Positions 36,395 to 45,681 are shown, counted from the first letter of the stretch. The stretch: 64,000 nt of DNA from UBA1195 sp045598025 (GCA_045598025.1 JAZLLH010000060.1:1-64000); one strand, 5' to 3'. Made by a program: numbers and translations. Notes: generated from the letters alone by a model not told the origin.

Positions 36395-38767
36395 ATGAAG
36401 AACTTCCGACACATATGGTTCATTCTGTGTTTTATTCCATGCTGCCTGATGGGACAGGGACGTATCATACTCAGCGGATACGTTCGGGATTCCTTGAGCC
36501 GGGAGGCACTGGAAGGAGCCAACATCTACCTGAAAGAAGCATCCTCCGGATGCACGAGCGGAAGCAGAGGAAACTTCCGGATCACACTGGATACCGGATG
36601 TTTCACCCTAAAAGTATCCTTTGTAGGATACCGTCCCTTTGAACAGAAAATCAGACTGACGGGAGACCAAAAAATCAATGTGTGGCTCTCCCCTGTCGAA
36701 ATCGAAGGACAAACCGTCACCGTAACGGCATCCCGCAACGACCAGAATGTAGAAGAAAGTCAGATGGGCAGGACGGAACTGCATATAGAGTCCATCAAGA
36801 AAATGCCGGCATTCTTCGGTGAAACCGATGTGCTGAAAAGCATACAGCTGCTCCCCGGCATACAGAGTTCCGGAGAAGGGAATTCGGGTTTTCACGTCAG
36901 GGGCGGAAGCATCGACCAGAACCTCATTCTGTTGGACAATGTCAACATCTACAATGCCGGACACCTTTTCGGATTCTTTTCCGTATTCAATCCGGATGCC
37001 GTACAGACTGCTGAAGTGATGAAGGGGGACATCCCTGCCAATTACGGAGGACGGCTGTCCTCCGTGCTGAATGTCGTCAGTCCGAACGGGAATGAGCAGT
37101 ACTGGACCGGCAATGCCGGAATCGGACTGATTTTTTCCGACCTGCACATCGAAGGTCCTCTGGTCAAAGACAAAGCGTCCCTGCTTCTGGCCGGAAGACG
37201 TACCTACGTAGATGCTGTCATACAACCTTTTCTGCGACCGACATCCTACCTCAAGGGGCTGAAATTCTATTTCTACGATCTCAACGGCAAACTGAGCTGG
37301 TCCATCAATAGAAACAACCAATTGTATCTCAGCGCATACAAAGGATCTGATACCTACGGATTCCGAAGTCCGGATGCCGCCTTGGATGCCCAATTCCATT
37401 GGGACAACACATCCGCAGCCCTGAACTGGTGGCATTTCTTCAACTCCCAGACGGAGCTGAATACCCATTTTTCCATCACCGACTACACCTTTGAGACCGA
37501 CATGAGGATGGAAATCTATCAGATTGCCGTCCTTTCCGGAATCCGGGACTACTCCCTCCGATGCGACCTGGACTGCCATCCTTCGGAACGTCAGCTGCTG
37601 CAGGTCGGAGGCACCTACACCTATCATCTGTTCGATCCGAACAATTATCATGCGCTCTCCGGCGGTGTACCCATGCAGTTCCAGGAAAGGGAAAGACTGT
37701 TCGCACACGATGCCGCAGTGTACGTTCTGGACCGGTTTTCCTTAGGGAGACACATCAAATGCAATGTAGGACTGAGAACATCCTATTTTCAACAGACGGG
37801 CCCCTATCATGCCTATGTGCTGAACGGGTTCGGACAGGCGGTGGACACTATTTTCTACGCCAAGGGAAGCAAAGTGAAGGACTACTGGGGATTGGAACCC
37901 CGGATTTCCTTCCGCTACGCCATTGATTCCAACCGATCCGTCAAGGCAGCCTATAATCACAACTACCAATACGTGCAACAGGTGGCCCTTTCCTGTATTT
38001 CCCTTCCTACAGACGCCTGGATTCCGAGTTCGGCGAACATCCTGCCGCAAGTATGTGACCAGTGGGCCGCCGGCTGGTTTCAGGACTTTCTGGACCACGA
38101 ACTGACCACATCCTTCGAAGCCTACTACAAGAACATGCGCAACCTGACCGAATACAAGGCGGGGTTTTCCCCTTTCAACGAAGCCACCAACGGATATGCC
38201 AACGCCTACACCCAAGGAAAGGGATGGTCCTATGGATTCGAATGCCTGCTCCAGAAAAACAGGGGCCGGCTGAGCGGATGGCTGTCCTATACCCTATCCT
38301 GGTCCTTCCGTCAATTTGAAGAGCTCAACAACGGCAAGACTTTCTGCGCCAAGAACGACCGTCGCCATGACGTCTCTCTCATGCTGAGCTATGAAATCCT
38401 TCCGCGGCTCACCACTTCCATCGTATGGGTATACGCAACGGGAAATACCATGACGGTTCCTATCGGGTACTATTTCGTCGGATATAATCTGGTAGTGGAA
38501 TACAGTGAAACCAATGCATACCGCATGCCGCCCTACCACCGCATGGACATCTCCGTCAATTGGGTATTCCGCCGCAACGAACGCTGGGAACAGAGCCTGA
38601 ATTTCTCCGTGTACAATGTGTACAACCGGAGAAACCCCTTCTTCATCAATATATACACATCCCTGCAGGGCCAGGATATCAGCAAGCTGTCATTGGAAAC
38701 AACGGCCTACCAAATGTCCCTTTTCCCCATACTGCCGTCCGTATCCTGGAACATCCGCTTCAAATAG
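36395..38767 (+). CDS. TonB-dependent outer-membrane receptor
   Basis: The 790-residue protein from the ATG at 36395 has a signal peptide ending in MGQG. A carboxypeptidase-regulatory-like domain covers about 25-110 (LSGYVRDSLSREALEGANIYL) and a plug about 115-230 (KKMPAFFGETDVLKSIQLLPGIQ, FHVRGGSIDQNLILLDNVNIYN), followed by a long beta-barrel. It should import an unknown nutrient using the TonB-ExbB-ExbD system, of which one set is encoded at 47591-49523. No SusD-like partner or glycan-degrading enzymes are next to it, so it is not part of a typical polysaccharide-utilisation locus. Longer reading frames from 36314 cross the promoter and were not used. Confidence 0.92.
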   Translation: MKNFRHIWFILCFIPCCLMGQGRIILSGYVRDSLSREALEGANIYLKEASSGCTSGSRGNFRITLDTGCFTLKVSFVGYRPFEQKIRLTGDQKINVWLSPVEIEGQTVTVTASRNDQNVEESQMGRTELHIESIKKMPAFFGETDVLKSIQLLPGIQSSGEGNSGFHVRGGSIDQNLILLDNVNIYNAGHLFGFFSVFNPDAVQTAEVMKGDIPANYGGRLSSVLNVVSPNGNEQYWTGNAGIGLIFSDLHIEGPLVKDKASLLLAGRRTYVDAVIQPFLRPTSYLKGLKFYFYDLNGKLSWSINRNNQLYLSAYKGSDTYGFRSPDAALDAQFHWDNTSAALNWWHFFNSQTELNTHFSITDYTFETDMRMEIYQIAVLSGIRDYSLRCDLDCHPSERQLLQVGGTYTYHLFDPNNYHALSGGVPMQFQERERLFAHDAAVYVLDRFSLGRHIKCNVGLRTSYFQQTGPYHAYVLNGFGQAVDTIFYAKGSKVKDYWGLEPRISFRYAIDSNRSVKAAYNHNYQYVQQVALSCISLPTDAWIPSSANILPQVCDQWAAGWFQDFLDHELTTSFEAYYKNMRNLTEYKAGFSPFNEATNGYANAYTQGKGWSYGFECLLQKNRGRLSGWLSYTLSWSFRQFEELNNGKTFCAKNDRRHDVSLMLSYEILPRLTTSIVWVYATGNTMTVPIGYYFVGYNLVVEYSETNAYRMPPYHRMDISVNWVFRRNERWEQSLNFSVYNVYNRRNPFFINIYTSLQGQDISKLSLETTAYQMSLFPILPSVSWNIRFK

Positions 38768-38771
38768 CGCC

Positions 38772-39476
38772 TCAGAGCATATCGAATGCCAGACTGGCCA
38801 GGCTGACCTTTACGCCGGGAAGGGACTGCAGACAGCGCGCCGCGGCTTCCATCGTAGCCCCGGTCGTCGTCACATCATCTACCAGAATCAGATGCCTCCC
38901 CTGAAGAGAGGCAGCATCCCGGATTTCGAAAATGCCGCTGACATTTTCCCACCGCTGATACACTCCGCGACGCGTTTGTGTTGAAGTAGCCCGGCTCCGG
39001 ACCAGGGCATCCGACACCACCGGCAGATGGAGAACTTCGGCCATGCCTTCGGCCACCGCCTCGCTCTGATTGTACCCCCGCTCCCGCTGCCGTTTGGGAT
39101 GCAAAGGAACAGGAACGATGGCATCCGCCGTAGAAAACACAGGATGCTCCGACAGATTCAAGCCCAAACGGTGACCGAAAAAAACACCGATTTCCCGTTT
39201 CCCTTTATATTTCAAATGATGTATCAGCGACTGTACTCCACTGCCTTTACGGAAATAGAAATACGATGCAGCCGCTTCCACTTCCACCCTGCCCCAGAAC
39301 ATTTTTTCCATGGGATTGGGCGTATAGGTATGAAAATCGGTCAAAGGCAGGTGAAGTTCGCATTCGGTACACAACAGGATTTCCTGATTTACCATTTTTT
39401 TGCCGCAGGCATAACAATATTTGGGATAAAAAAGGGCCAAAAAATCCCCAAACCATTCGCTTTTCAAATGTAACAT
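38772..39476 (-). CDS. comF: ComF-family phosphoribosyltransferase-like protein
   Basis: The 234-residue protein from the ATG at 39476 (MLHLKSEWFGDF) has an N-terminal zinc-ribbon-like CYACG...CTEC pair and a phosphoribosyltransferase-fold domain with the PRPP loop LILVDDVTTTGATM and the family motifs VPVPLHPKRQRERGYNQSE and RSRATSTQTRRG. ComF supports DNA uptake in naturally competent bacteria, but homologues are widespread and their exact activity is unsettled. It is convergent with the receptor gene and shares a symmetric divergent promoter region with the next gene. Confidence 0.9.
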   Translation of the reverse strand: MLHLKSEWFGDFLALFYPKYCYACGKKMVNQEILLCTECELHLPLTDFHTYTPNPMEKMFWGRVEVEAAASYFYFRKGSGVQSLIHHLKYKGKREIGVFFGHRLGLNLSEHPVFSTADAIVPVPLHPKRQRERGYNQSEAVAEGMAEVLHLPVVSDALVRSRATSTQTRRGVYQRWENVSGIFEIRDAASLQGRHLILVDDVTTTGATMEAAARCLQSLPGVKVSLASLAFDML

Positions 39477-39511
39477 ATTAAGGATCAGTGTTAATAAATT
39501 TATTTTCCAAA

Positions 39512-39548
39512 CGTACAAAGATACCTGATAAATGAATATCTTTGTACG
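39512..39548. promoter_or_regulatory. Symmetric divergent promoter (inverted repeat carrying two -7 boxes)
   Basis: A perfect 12-base inverted repeat, CGTACAAAGATA (39512-39523) and TATCTTTGTACG (39537-39548), is split by 13 bases. Each arm contains the -7 word TATCTTTG pointing outward, at 39516-39523 on the minus strand for comF and at 39537-39544 on the plus strand for the coiled-coil gene. The distances to the two start codons are almost equal (about 40 and 43 bases). Confidence 0.65.
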
Positions 39549-39586
39549 AATTTTTGAAACCATTTTTTACTTACAACTCAACGTTT

Positions 39587-40510
39587 ATGGAAAACTACAA
39601 TAACACCCCCTCGACAGAAAACAAAAATTACAGAAAGTCGAGTATTTTCTTCATGATTACCTCCATAGTGCTGGCCGTACTGCTCGTCTGCTCACTGCTC
39701 CGCACCCGGACTGCCACACAGGAAGCAAAGGAAGTCACCACCATGCAGTATACCCTGCAGAACGAATTGGACTCCATCATGAGAGAGTACGAACTGACAA
39801 AGGACCAATACGGTGAACTGAACACTCAGCTTTCCCAAAAGGACAGCGCCATTCTGGCCCAGGCCGAAGAGATTCAGAAACTGATTGCCCAACAGGGTGA
39901 CTACAACCGCGTAAAGAAAAAACTCGCCCTTCTGCAGAGCCAGGGCAAAGAGTACGTCCGTCTGCTGGATTCCCTTTACACAGCCAACGAAGTACTGACG
40001 GTGGAAAACAAAAAATTCCGCGAAGAAAACACCAAGCTGTCGGAAACCAACAAACAGCTGAACAACACTCAGGACTCCCTGAGCCGGAGAATCAAGACTG
40101 CTTCGCTGCTGAAAGCCTACAATGTATCACTCAAAGGCGTGAACATGAAATCCGGTGGCAAGGTAGAAGAAGTGACAAACCGTTGCCGCCGCGTCGAAAA
40201 ATTCAAGGTCAGTTTTACCTTGGGTGAAAATGCCATCACCGATGCGGGGAGCGTCAACCTCTATTGTCGCCTGTCTATTCCAAGCGGAAAAGTGCTTTCC
40301 CTTGGCGATGGAGACGCCTACTCTTTCACCAATGAAGGGAAAACGCTGCAGTACACCATCAAATCCACCATCGAATATGCCAACAAGGCACAGGATGTGA
40401 ACATGTACTGGAATCTGAGGGAAGGAGATCAGGCTGTCCCGGGCTCCTATACCGCCCAAATCTTCACCGATGACGAATACATTGGAGAAGCTACCGTAAC
40501 CTTGAAATAA
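39587..40510 (+). CDS. Membrane-anchored coiled-coil protein of unknown function
   Basis: The 307-residue protein has a short cytoplasmic N-terminus (about 17 residues), a membrane helix (about 19-41, SIFFMITSIVLAVLLVCSLL), a long coiled coil (about 50-170, rich in Gln, Glu, Lys and Ser) and a beta-rich C-terminal domain (about 175-307, VSLKGVNMKSGGKVEEV ... EATVTLK). The layout suggests a periplasmic scaffold anchored in the inner membrane. Similar Bacteroidetes proteins are sometimes labelled as chromosome-partitioning proteins, but no ATPase motif is present and that label looks wrong. The ATG at 39587 was chosen because an earlier frame crosses the promoter. Confidence 0.8.
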   Translation: MENYNNTPSTENKNYRKSSIFFMITSIVLAVLLVCSLLRTRTATQEAKEVTTMQYTLQNELDSIMREYELTKDQYGELNTQLSQKDSAILAQAEEIQKLIAQQGDYNRVKKKLALLQSQGKEYVRLLDSLYTANEVLTVENKKFREENTKLSETNKQLNNTQDSLSRRIKTASLLKAYNVSLKGVNMKSGGKVEEVTNRCRRVEKFKVSFTLGENAITDAGSVNLYCRLSIPSGKVLSLGDGDAYSFTNEGKTLQYTIKSTIEYANKAQDVNMYWNLREGDQAVPGSYTAQIFTDDEYIGEATVTLK

Positions 40511-40543
40511 CCATATTATTAACAACATAAAAAACGAAATATC

Positions 40544-40861
40544 ATGGCATTAGCAATTACCGATCAGAATTGGGAAGAACTTGTCAACAGCAACGAATAC
40601 GTCATCATGGACTTTTGGGCTGAGTGGTGCGGGCCCTGCCGTGCCATCGCTCCTTTCGTAGAGGAAGCAGCCGAAACATATGCCGGCAAAGTGTGCATAG
40701 GAAAGGTCAACATAGATGAAAATCCCGGAGTAACGATGAAATTCAGCATCAAAAACATTCCGACCCTGATTTTCATCAAAAAGGGAGAAATCGTGGACAA
40801 ACATGTTGGCGCTCTCCGCAAACCCGACCTCATCAGTAAGATAGACGCCTTTATCCAGTAA
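40544..40861 (+). CDS. trxA: Thioredoxin
   Basis: The 105-residue protein has the active site WCGPC at residues 28-32 within FWAEWCGPCRAIAPF, the buried Asp (MDFWAE), the cis-Pro loop NIPTLI and the C-terminal VGALRK segment. It is the standard cytoplasmic thioredoxin, reducing disulfides with thioredoxin reductase. No signal peptide is present. It follows the coiled-coil gene by 33 bases and is likely to be in the same transcript. Confidence 0.97.
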   Translation: MALAITDQNWEELVNSNEYVIMDFWAEWCGPCRAIAPFVEEAAETYAGKVCIGKVNIDENPGVTMKFSIKNIPTLIFIKKGEIVDKHVGALRKPDLISKIDAFIQ

Positions 40862-40863
40862 TT

Positions 40864-41097
40864 TTGAATACTGACACCCTTACAAGCGCTGCAGAACACA
40901 TCAGTTTTGCAGAGCAGAACAACCTCAGCAATGTCGACGTTTTCCTCAAAGGAATCGTCGGCGTTGTGGTGTTTATGCTGCTGCTGATTGTGTGCATGAA
41001 GCTTTCTTCCTGGATAGCCAGAAAAATCGACAGCGGGCATCCGCCTATGAAAAACAAGGGAAAAAACCACACGGACGACTCCCCTCAAAACTGCTGA
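40864..41097 (+). CDS. Small single-pass membrane protein, probable TTG start
   Basis: The frame opens 2 bases after the trxA stop with TTG and has no ATG before the membrane segment. It encodes 77 residues: a polar N-terminus of about 28 residues, one strong membrane helix (about 29-48, GIVGVVVFMLLLIVCMKL), then a basic tail rich in Lys, Asn and Asp. The frame ends 2 bases before the next gene's ATG, so it fills the gap between two genes exactly, which favours it being real. Function is unknown. It could be a miscalled region, but no other frame explains the 240 bases. Confidence 0.6.
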   Translation: MNTDTLTSAAEHISFAEQNNLSNVDVFLKGIVGVVVFMLLLIVCMKLSSWIARKIDSGHPPMKNKGKNHTDDSPQNC

Positions 41098-41099
41098 AC

Positions 41100-42266
41100 A
41101 TGAAACACACATACCGACTGATATCCTTAGTGCTGCTTTTTGCATGCGCTTCCTGCCGACACACGGCCCAATTGCTCCCGGAAAAAGATTATGTCGACTT
41201 CGTTCGACACATCATGGAAGCGGCTTATCTGGACCATCCCAGCCCGGATGTTTTCGACCAGGCCTTTGACAAAAAGGCATTTACCGGACGCATTCTGGCC
41301 ATCGGTGATATTCCCTCGTCCAAGGAAAAGGAACTGAGGGCTTTTTTGGACGAATACTTTTCACCGGGAAAACTGATGCTGCAGCGGGTGGAAAACGGAG
41401 CAGATTACATGCTCACACGCATTTACATGCGCAATGATACTGCCCATGCCATCTTCCGCATCTACGACGGCAGCGTGTACTTGGAAGACTGGACTCTGGC
41501 AACCGATGCCAAGGGAAACATATCCGTGGAAGACATTTACGTCCCCATATCCGGCATCCACTGGAGCGACGAATGGAACATGAATGCCTGCGTACATTTC
41601 GATATTTCCAGCGATCATTTCTTTATCAACGAGAAACTGATAGGCATCAACCAACTGCTGAAAGAAGGACAGTTCGAAAAGGCAGACAGCCTGTTTTCCT
41701 GGATAGAACAGGCCACACAGACCAACCTTTACGCTCAGACGCTCCGATTGAATATGGTCAGCCAGAGTCAGGACTTCGACTCTCTGCTGCGATATTGTGA
41801 CCACTTTCTGAAACTTTTTCCCGGACGTAAGGAAATCACTACCTTCTACTGCCTGCAAAATGCCATCTCTCACGGTATGATGCCGAAAGTCACGGAACTC
41901 TGCGAACAGATGAGCACATTGACAGGGAGCGACCCCATCTTTTTCCTATACAAAGCATGGGGATACAAGGCGGCCGGCCAGCTGACAGACTCCAAACGCA
42001 TGATAGACAGCCTTATATATTATATCCCTATCGTTTACGATTTTTACAATTACGAACTGGATATATTGTACGAGCTTCACGATGCGGAAGGTTTCGCCGC
42101 CCAACTGGAAAGGAGCGACAGTCTGTTTTCCGCCTCCGATGAAGACATCCCCTATTATGAGTCCACCTATCCGGAAATGAGCCGGACAGCTCCTTTTCTG
42201 GCGTGGAAAGAAAAACACCTGAAAAAACTAGCAAACGAAATCAATGGCGAAAATCCTTTGTATTGA
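41100..42266 (+). CDS. Lipoprotein with tetratricopeptide-like helices, unknown function
   Basis: The 388-residue protein from the ATG at 41100 has a lipoprotein signal (MKHTYRLISLVLLFACASC, Cys19). The N-terminal half (about 30-190) is a mixed domain with KDYVDFVRHIMEAA and a beta-rich YMLTRIYMRNDTAHAIFRIYDGSVYLEDW. The C-terminal half (about 195-340) is a run of paired helices resembling TPR repeats (FEKADSLFSWIEQATQTNLYAQTLRLN, SLLRYCDHFLKLFPGRKEI). It probably lies in a membrane facing the periplasm. Its end overlaps the tsaB start by 23 bases. Confidence 0.75.
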   Translation: MKHTYRLISLVLLFACASCRHTAQLLPEKDYVDFVRHIMEAAYLDHPSPDVFDQAFDKKAFTGRILAIGDIPSSKEKELRAFLDEYFSPGKLMLQRVENGADYMLTRIYMRNDTAHAIFRIYDGSVYLEDWTLATDAKGNISVEDIYVPISGIHWSDEWNMNACVHFDISSDHFFINEKLIGINQLLKEGQFEKADSLFSWIEQATQTNLYAQTLRLNMVSQSQDFDSLLRYCDHFLKLFPGRKEITTFYCLQNAISHGMMPKVTELCEQMSTLTGSDPIFFLYKAWGYKAAGQLTDSKRMIDSLIYYIPIVYDFYNYELDILYELHDAEGFAAQLERSDSLFSASDEDIPYYESTYPEMSRTAPFLAWKEKHLKKLANEINGENPLY

Positions 42267-42930
42267 AACGGCTACCGAAGTCTGTTCCGTTGCACTGGCA
42301 AATGACGGGGAACTGCTGTCCTGCTGTGAGAACGCGGACGGACATTCCCATGCCGAAAAAATCATGGAACTGATCGACAACTGCCTGAAACAGGGCAAGA
42401 CCGAAGCCGGCCAACTGCAGGCTATTTGCATCAGCAGCGGTCCAGGCTCCTATACCGGACTGCGCATAGGGACCTCTGCCGCCAAGGGTATGTGCTATGC
42501 ACTCTCCATTCCTCTGCTGGCTGTTTCCAGTCTGGAGGGTATTGCCAGAGGCGCAGCGGAAGCCCATCCCGAAATCACTACCTTTTGCCCTATGATTGAC
42601 GCCAGACGCATGGAAGTATACTGCGCCCTGTACAATCCGAAAGGCGAATGCCTGCAAAAAGCACATAATCTGATTGTGGACAAGGACAGTTTCAAAGAAA
42701 CGCTGGCCACCGGTACGGTCGCCTTTTGCGGCAACGGAGCACCCAAATGCAAGGAATTGTTTGCGGGAAACGAAGCCTGCCTGTTTACAGACACCCTTTC
42801 CTCAGCCGCATACCTCGTTCCGGCAGCCTTCCGTCAATGGGAACGCAAGGCATGGGAAGATGTCGCCTATTTCGAACCTTTTTACCTGAAAGAATTCATC
42901 GCCGGTAAACCCCATGTCAAAGGATTGTAG
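42244..42930 (+). CDS. tsaB: tRNA threonylcarbamoyladenosine biosynthesis protein TsaB
   Basis: The 228-residue protein has the ASKHA-like pattern of TsaB: ILCIETATEVCSVAL, HSHAEKIMELID, ISSGPGSYTGLRIGTSAAKG and MIDARRMEVYCALY. With TsaD and TsaE it makes the t6A modification of tRNAs that read ANN codons. Its start overlaps the upstream lipoprotein gene, and a putative universal-stress-protein gene begins 1 base after its stop. Confidence 0.95.
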   Translation: MAKILCIETATEVCSVALANDGELLSCCENADGHSHAEKIMELIDNCLKQGKTEAGQLQAICISSGPGSYTGLRIGTSAAKGMCYALSIPLLAVSSLEGIARGAAEAHPEITTFCPMIDARRMEVYCALYNPKGECLQKAHNLIVDKDSFKETLATGTVAFCGNGAPKCKELFAGNEACLFTDTLSSAAYLVPAAFRQWERKAWEDVAYFEPFYLKEFIAGKPHVKGL

Positions 42931-42931
42931 C

Positions 42932-43894
42932 ATGAGTGAGGAAACAACTGCCGGAAAAAATGCGGAACCCTGCCCCTACGAGGCCAATGCCAGGGAAGCC
43001 CGCCGCATACATGCACAGGAAGCCGGTCTTCCTTTTGATGAAGAGGATGAGCGCGATCCGGTGGAAACGGAACTGAGGGAAAAGAAGAAAGACCTTGTCA
43101 TCATTGCCCTGACCGACTACACAGCCTACGGAGACGCGGCCGTAAGTCATGCAGTCGCACTCTGCCTGATATTCCGGGCGGAACTCTGCATACTTCCTCT
43201 GCATCCTGGCCCCCATAGTTTCAGCGAAGTGCAGTTACATAGCCTGGAAGTAGCTGAAGAACACCACATACCCATCACTCAGCATCCATACGAAAACCGC
43301 CTGTTGAAAAACATTCACTCCTTTGCGGAAGAAATCAATGCCATGATGATGGTCATCGGAATTTCCCAAAAAAGAAAGGACAGTTACTTCAACCGTAAAA
43401 AGGCCCTTCGCTGGATACTCCCATCCAGAATCCCTGTCATGGCGGTAGGAAACCGCCTGCCCGAAGCAGACGCCTACCAAAGGGTACTGCTGCCCATAGA
43501 CTCCTCTGTCTATTGCAAGGAAAAAGCCTTGTGGGCCGGCTATTTCAACCGTTTCTACAAGGCAGATATTCACCTGCTGTACAAAGAATACAAGGATCCT
43601 TACCTGTTTCAGAAAGTAGAAGCCAACCTCTTTTTTACCAAAAAAATATACGGCAATCTGGACATTCCCTTCCAAAAGCACAGTATAGAAGATAACTGGA
43701 AAGAAGTGGACCTCTGTGCTCAAGAACTCGCCAGCGAAATCCGGGCCGGGCTCATCGTCAGCATGACTACCCGATATCCTACCGCAGGCGATGTGCTGTT
43801 CGGAAGAAAAGAGAAAAAAATGCTCCGCAGGGTATCGGAAATTCCCTTGCTGCTGATTAACCAGCGAGAGGATCTATACGTCCTGTGTACTTAA
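42932..43894 (+). CDS. Universal stress protein-like protein with two tandem domains
   Basis: From the ATG at 42932 the protein has 320 residues; the in-frame ATG at 42914 inside tsaB is the alternative. An acidic N-terminus of about 45 residues is followed by two USP-like Rossmann domains. The first, about 50-175, has LVIIALTDYTAYGDAAVSHAVALC and MMMVIGISQKRKD. The second, about 180-320, has YQRVLLPIDSSVYCKEKALWA and LIVSMTTRY. The ATP-binding G-x2-G-x9-G(S/T) motif is not clearly intact in either, so nucleotide binding is uncertain. It is the last gene of the plus-strand run and convergent with glnS. Confidence 0.7.
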   Translation: MSEETTAGKNAEPCPYEANAREARRIHAQEAGLPFDEEDERDPVETELREKKKDLVIIALTDYTAYGDAAVSHAVALCLIFRAELCILPLHPGPHSFSEVQLHSLEVAEEHHIPITQHPYENRLLKNIHSFAEEINAMMMVIGISQKRKDSYFNRKKALRWILPSRIPVMAVGNRLPEADAYQRVLLPIDSSVYCKEKALWAGYFNRFYKADIHLLYKEYKDPYLFQKVEANLFFTKKIYGNLDIPFQKHSIEDNWKEVDLCAQELASEIRAGLIVSMTTRYPTAGDVLFGRKEKKMLRRVSEIPLLLINQREDLYVLCT

Positions 43895-43907
43895 AAAAGC
43901 AATATGC

Positions 43908-45656
43908 CTATTTGGCCGCGATTTTGGCCCAACTGTCCTTGAGCGTAACGGTACGGTTGAAAACCAATTGTTCCGGCCGGCTGTCCTTGTCGACACAGAA
44001 ATAACCGATGCGTTGAAACTGGAAATGGTCCAAAGGATGGACATCAGACAGAAATTCTTCCACATAGCATTCCGGACGGACTTCCAACGAATGTGGGTTC
44101 AGCATCTGCCGCATGGCCTCAATCGGACTGCACTGCTGCTCCTCCTGCAAACGGGCCAGGACATCGCGGGGATTTTCCTCCTTCCACAGCCGGTCATACA
44201 ACCGGACTTCAGCCTTCAGGCAATGATTTCGGCTCAACCAGTGAATGGTTCCTTTGACCTTACGGTCGGCACCTGGAAGCCCGCTGCGGGTTTCGGGATC
44301 GTACTCGGCAAAAACTTCCACTACCTTCCCTGACGCATCCTTGCGGCAACCCGTACATTTCACTATATAGGCTCCTTTCAGACGCACCTCCTTTCCCGGA
44401 GTCATACGGTAATAATTTTTGGGAGCTTCTTCCATGAAATCCTCTTCTTCTATCCATAATTCACGGCTGAAACGGATGCTGTGTGTTCCGGCGGACGCAT
44501 CTTCCGGATTATTCACCACATCCATGCTCTCCACCTGTCCTTCCGGATAATTGGTCAGAGTGAGTTTGAGCGGATGGATTACGGCCGACACCCGGGTCGC
44601 TGTTGCATTCAAATCCTCTCTGATGGAACTTTCCAACAGGGCAAAATCATTCAAAGCATCGTATGTGGTATAGCCGATTTTGTCCACGAATTTGTGAATG
44701 GAAGCCGGCGTATACCCTCTCCGGCGGAATCCGCACAGCGTCGGCATTCGGGGATCGTCCCAACCACTGACAACGCCTTCGTTCACCAGCACCAAAAGAT
44801 TGCGCTTGCTCAAAAGAGTATAATTCAGATTCAATTTGTTGAATTCGGTCTGACGCGGACGGTGATCGTTCAAGTCCTTTCCCTGCTTCAACTCATCGAT
44901 AAAATAGTCGTACAAGGGACGGTGCACCACGAATTCCAAAGTACAGAGGGAATGGGTCACTCCTTCAAAATAGTCGCTCTGACCATGGGCAAAATCGTAC
45001 ATAGGATACGCATTCCACGTTGTTCCGGTCCGATGGTGCGGTGTTTTTACCACCCTATAGATAATGGGATCCCGAAAGTGCATATTCGGGCTGCTCATGT
45101 CAATTTTGGCCCGAAGCACCATACAACCTTCCTCGATTTCCCCTCTGTTCATCTGTTCAAACAGACGGAGGGATTCCTCAACCGGACGGTTCCGGAAAGG
45201 ACTTTCCGTACCGGGCTTGGTAGGTGTTCCTTTTTGTGCAGCAATCACTTCCGAAGGCTGTTCGTCTACATAAGCCTTGCCTTCCTTGATCAAACGGACG
45301 GCAAAATCCCATAATTGCTGGAAATAATCGGAAGCATAATACTCATGGCCCCACTGAAAACCCAACCAACGGATGTCCTCCTTGATGGCATCCACGTACT
45401 CCATATTTTCCTTGGTGGGATTGGTATCATCGAAACGCAGATTGCACACTCCATGATGACGGGCGGCCAGACCGAAATCCAGACAGATGGCCTTGGCATG
45501 ACCGATATGCAGGTATCCGTTGGGCTCCGGCGGGAAACGGGTCTGCACGCGTCCGTCGTTGCGGCCTTCGGAAAGATCCTTTTCCACCATTGCCTCTATA
45601 AAATTCCGGGAAGTTTTTTCTTCTTTCTCCAGTTCTTCTGCACGTATTGTTTCCAT
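43908..45656 (-). CDS. glnS: Glutaminyl-tRNA synthetase
   Basis: The 582-residue class I synthetase has TRFPPEPNGYLHIGHAKAI (HIGH motif), FDDTNP and the LLSKRNL version of KMSKS, with the C-terminal anticodon-binding beta-barrels. It charges tRNA-Gln directly, so the organism need not depend on the Glu-tRNA-Gln amidotransferase for this tRNA. Length and motifs exclude GluRS. It is the last gene of the exbB-exbD-tonB-folC-nadD-glnS run, 25 bases after nadD; no separate -7 box is seen. Confidence 0.97.
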   Translation of the reverse strand: METIRAEELEKEEKTSRNFIEAMVEKDLSEGRNDGRVQTRFPPEPNGYLHIGHAKAICLDFGLAARHHGVCNLRFDDTNPTKENMEYVDAIKEDIRWLGFQWGHEYYASDYFQQLWDFAVRLIKEGKAYVDEQPSEVIAAQKGTPTKPGTESPFRNRPVEESLRLFEQMNRGEIEEGCMVLRAKIDMSSPNMHFRDPIIYRVVKTPHHRTGTTWNAYPMYDFAHGQSDYFEGVTHSLCTLEFVVHRPLYDYFIDELKQGKDLNDHRPRQTEFNKLNLNYTLLSKRNLLVLVNEGVVSGWDDPRMPTLCGFRRRGYTPASIHKFVDKIGYTTYDALNDFALLESSIREDLNATATRVSAVIHPLKLTLTNYPEGQVESMDVVNNPEDASAGTHSIRFSRELWIEEEDFMEEAPKNYYRMTPGKEVRLKGAYIVKCTGCRKDASGKVVEVFAEYDPETRSGLPGADRKVKGTIHWLSRNHCLKAEVRLYDRLWKEENPRDVLARLQEEQQCSPIEAMRQMLNPHSLEVRPECYVEEFLSDVHPLDHFQFQRIGYFCVDKDSRPEQLVFNRTVTLKDSWAKIAAK

Positions 45657-45681
45657 AATTGATGCTTATTTTGTAGCCATA

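Noticed and set aside
34469..38767. Polysaccharide utilisation locus around the TonB-dependent receptor
   Set aside because: There is no SusD homologue, no glycoside hydrolase and no linked regulator; the receptor stands alone.
38772..39476. Natural competence locus suggested by comF
   Set aside because: comF homologues occur in many bacteria without competence, and no other com genes are in the window.
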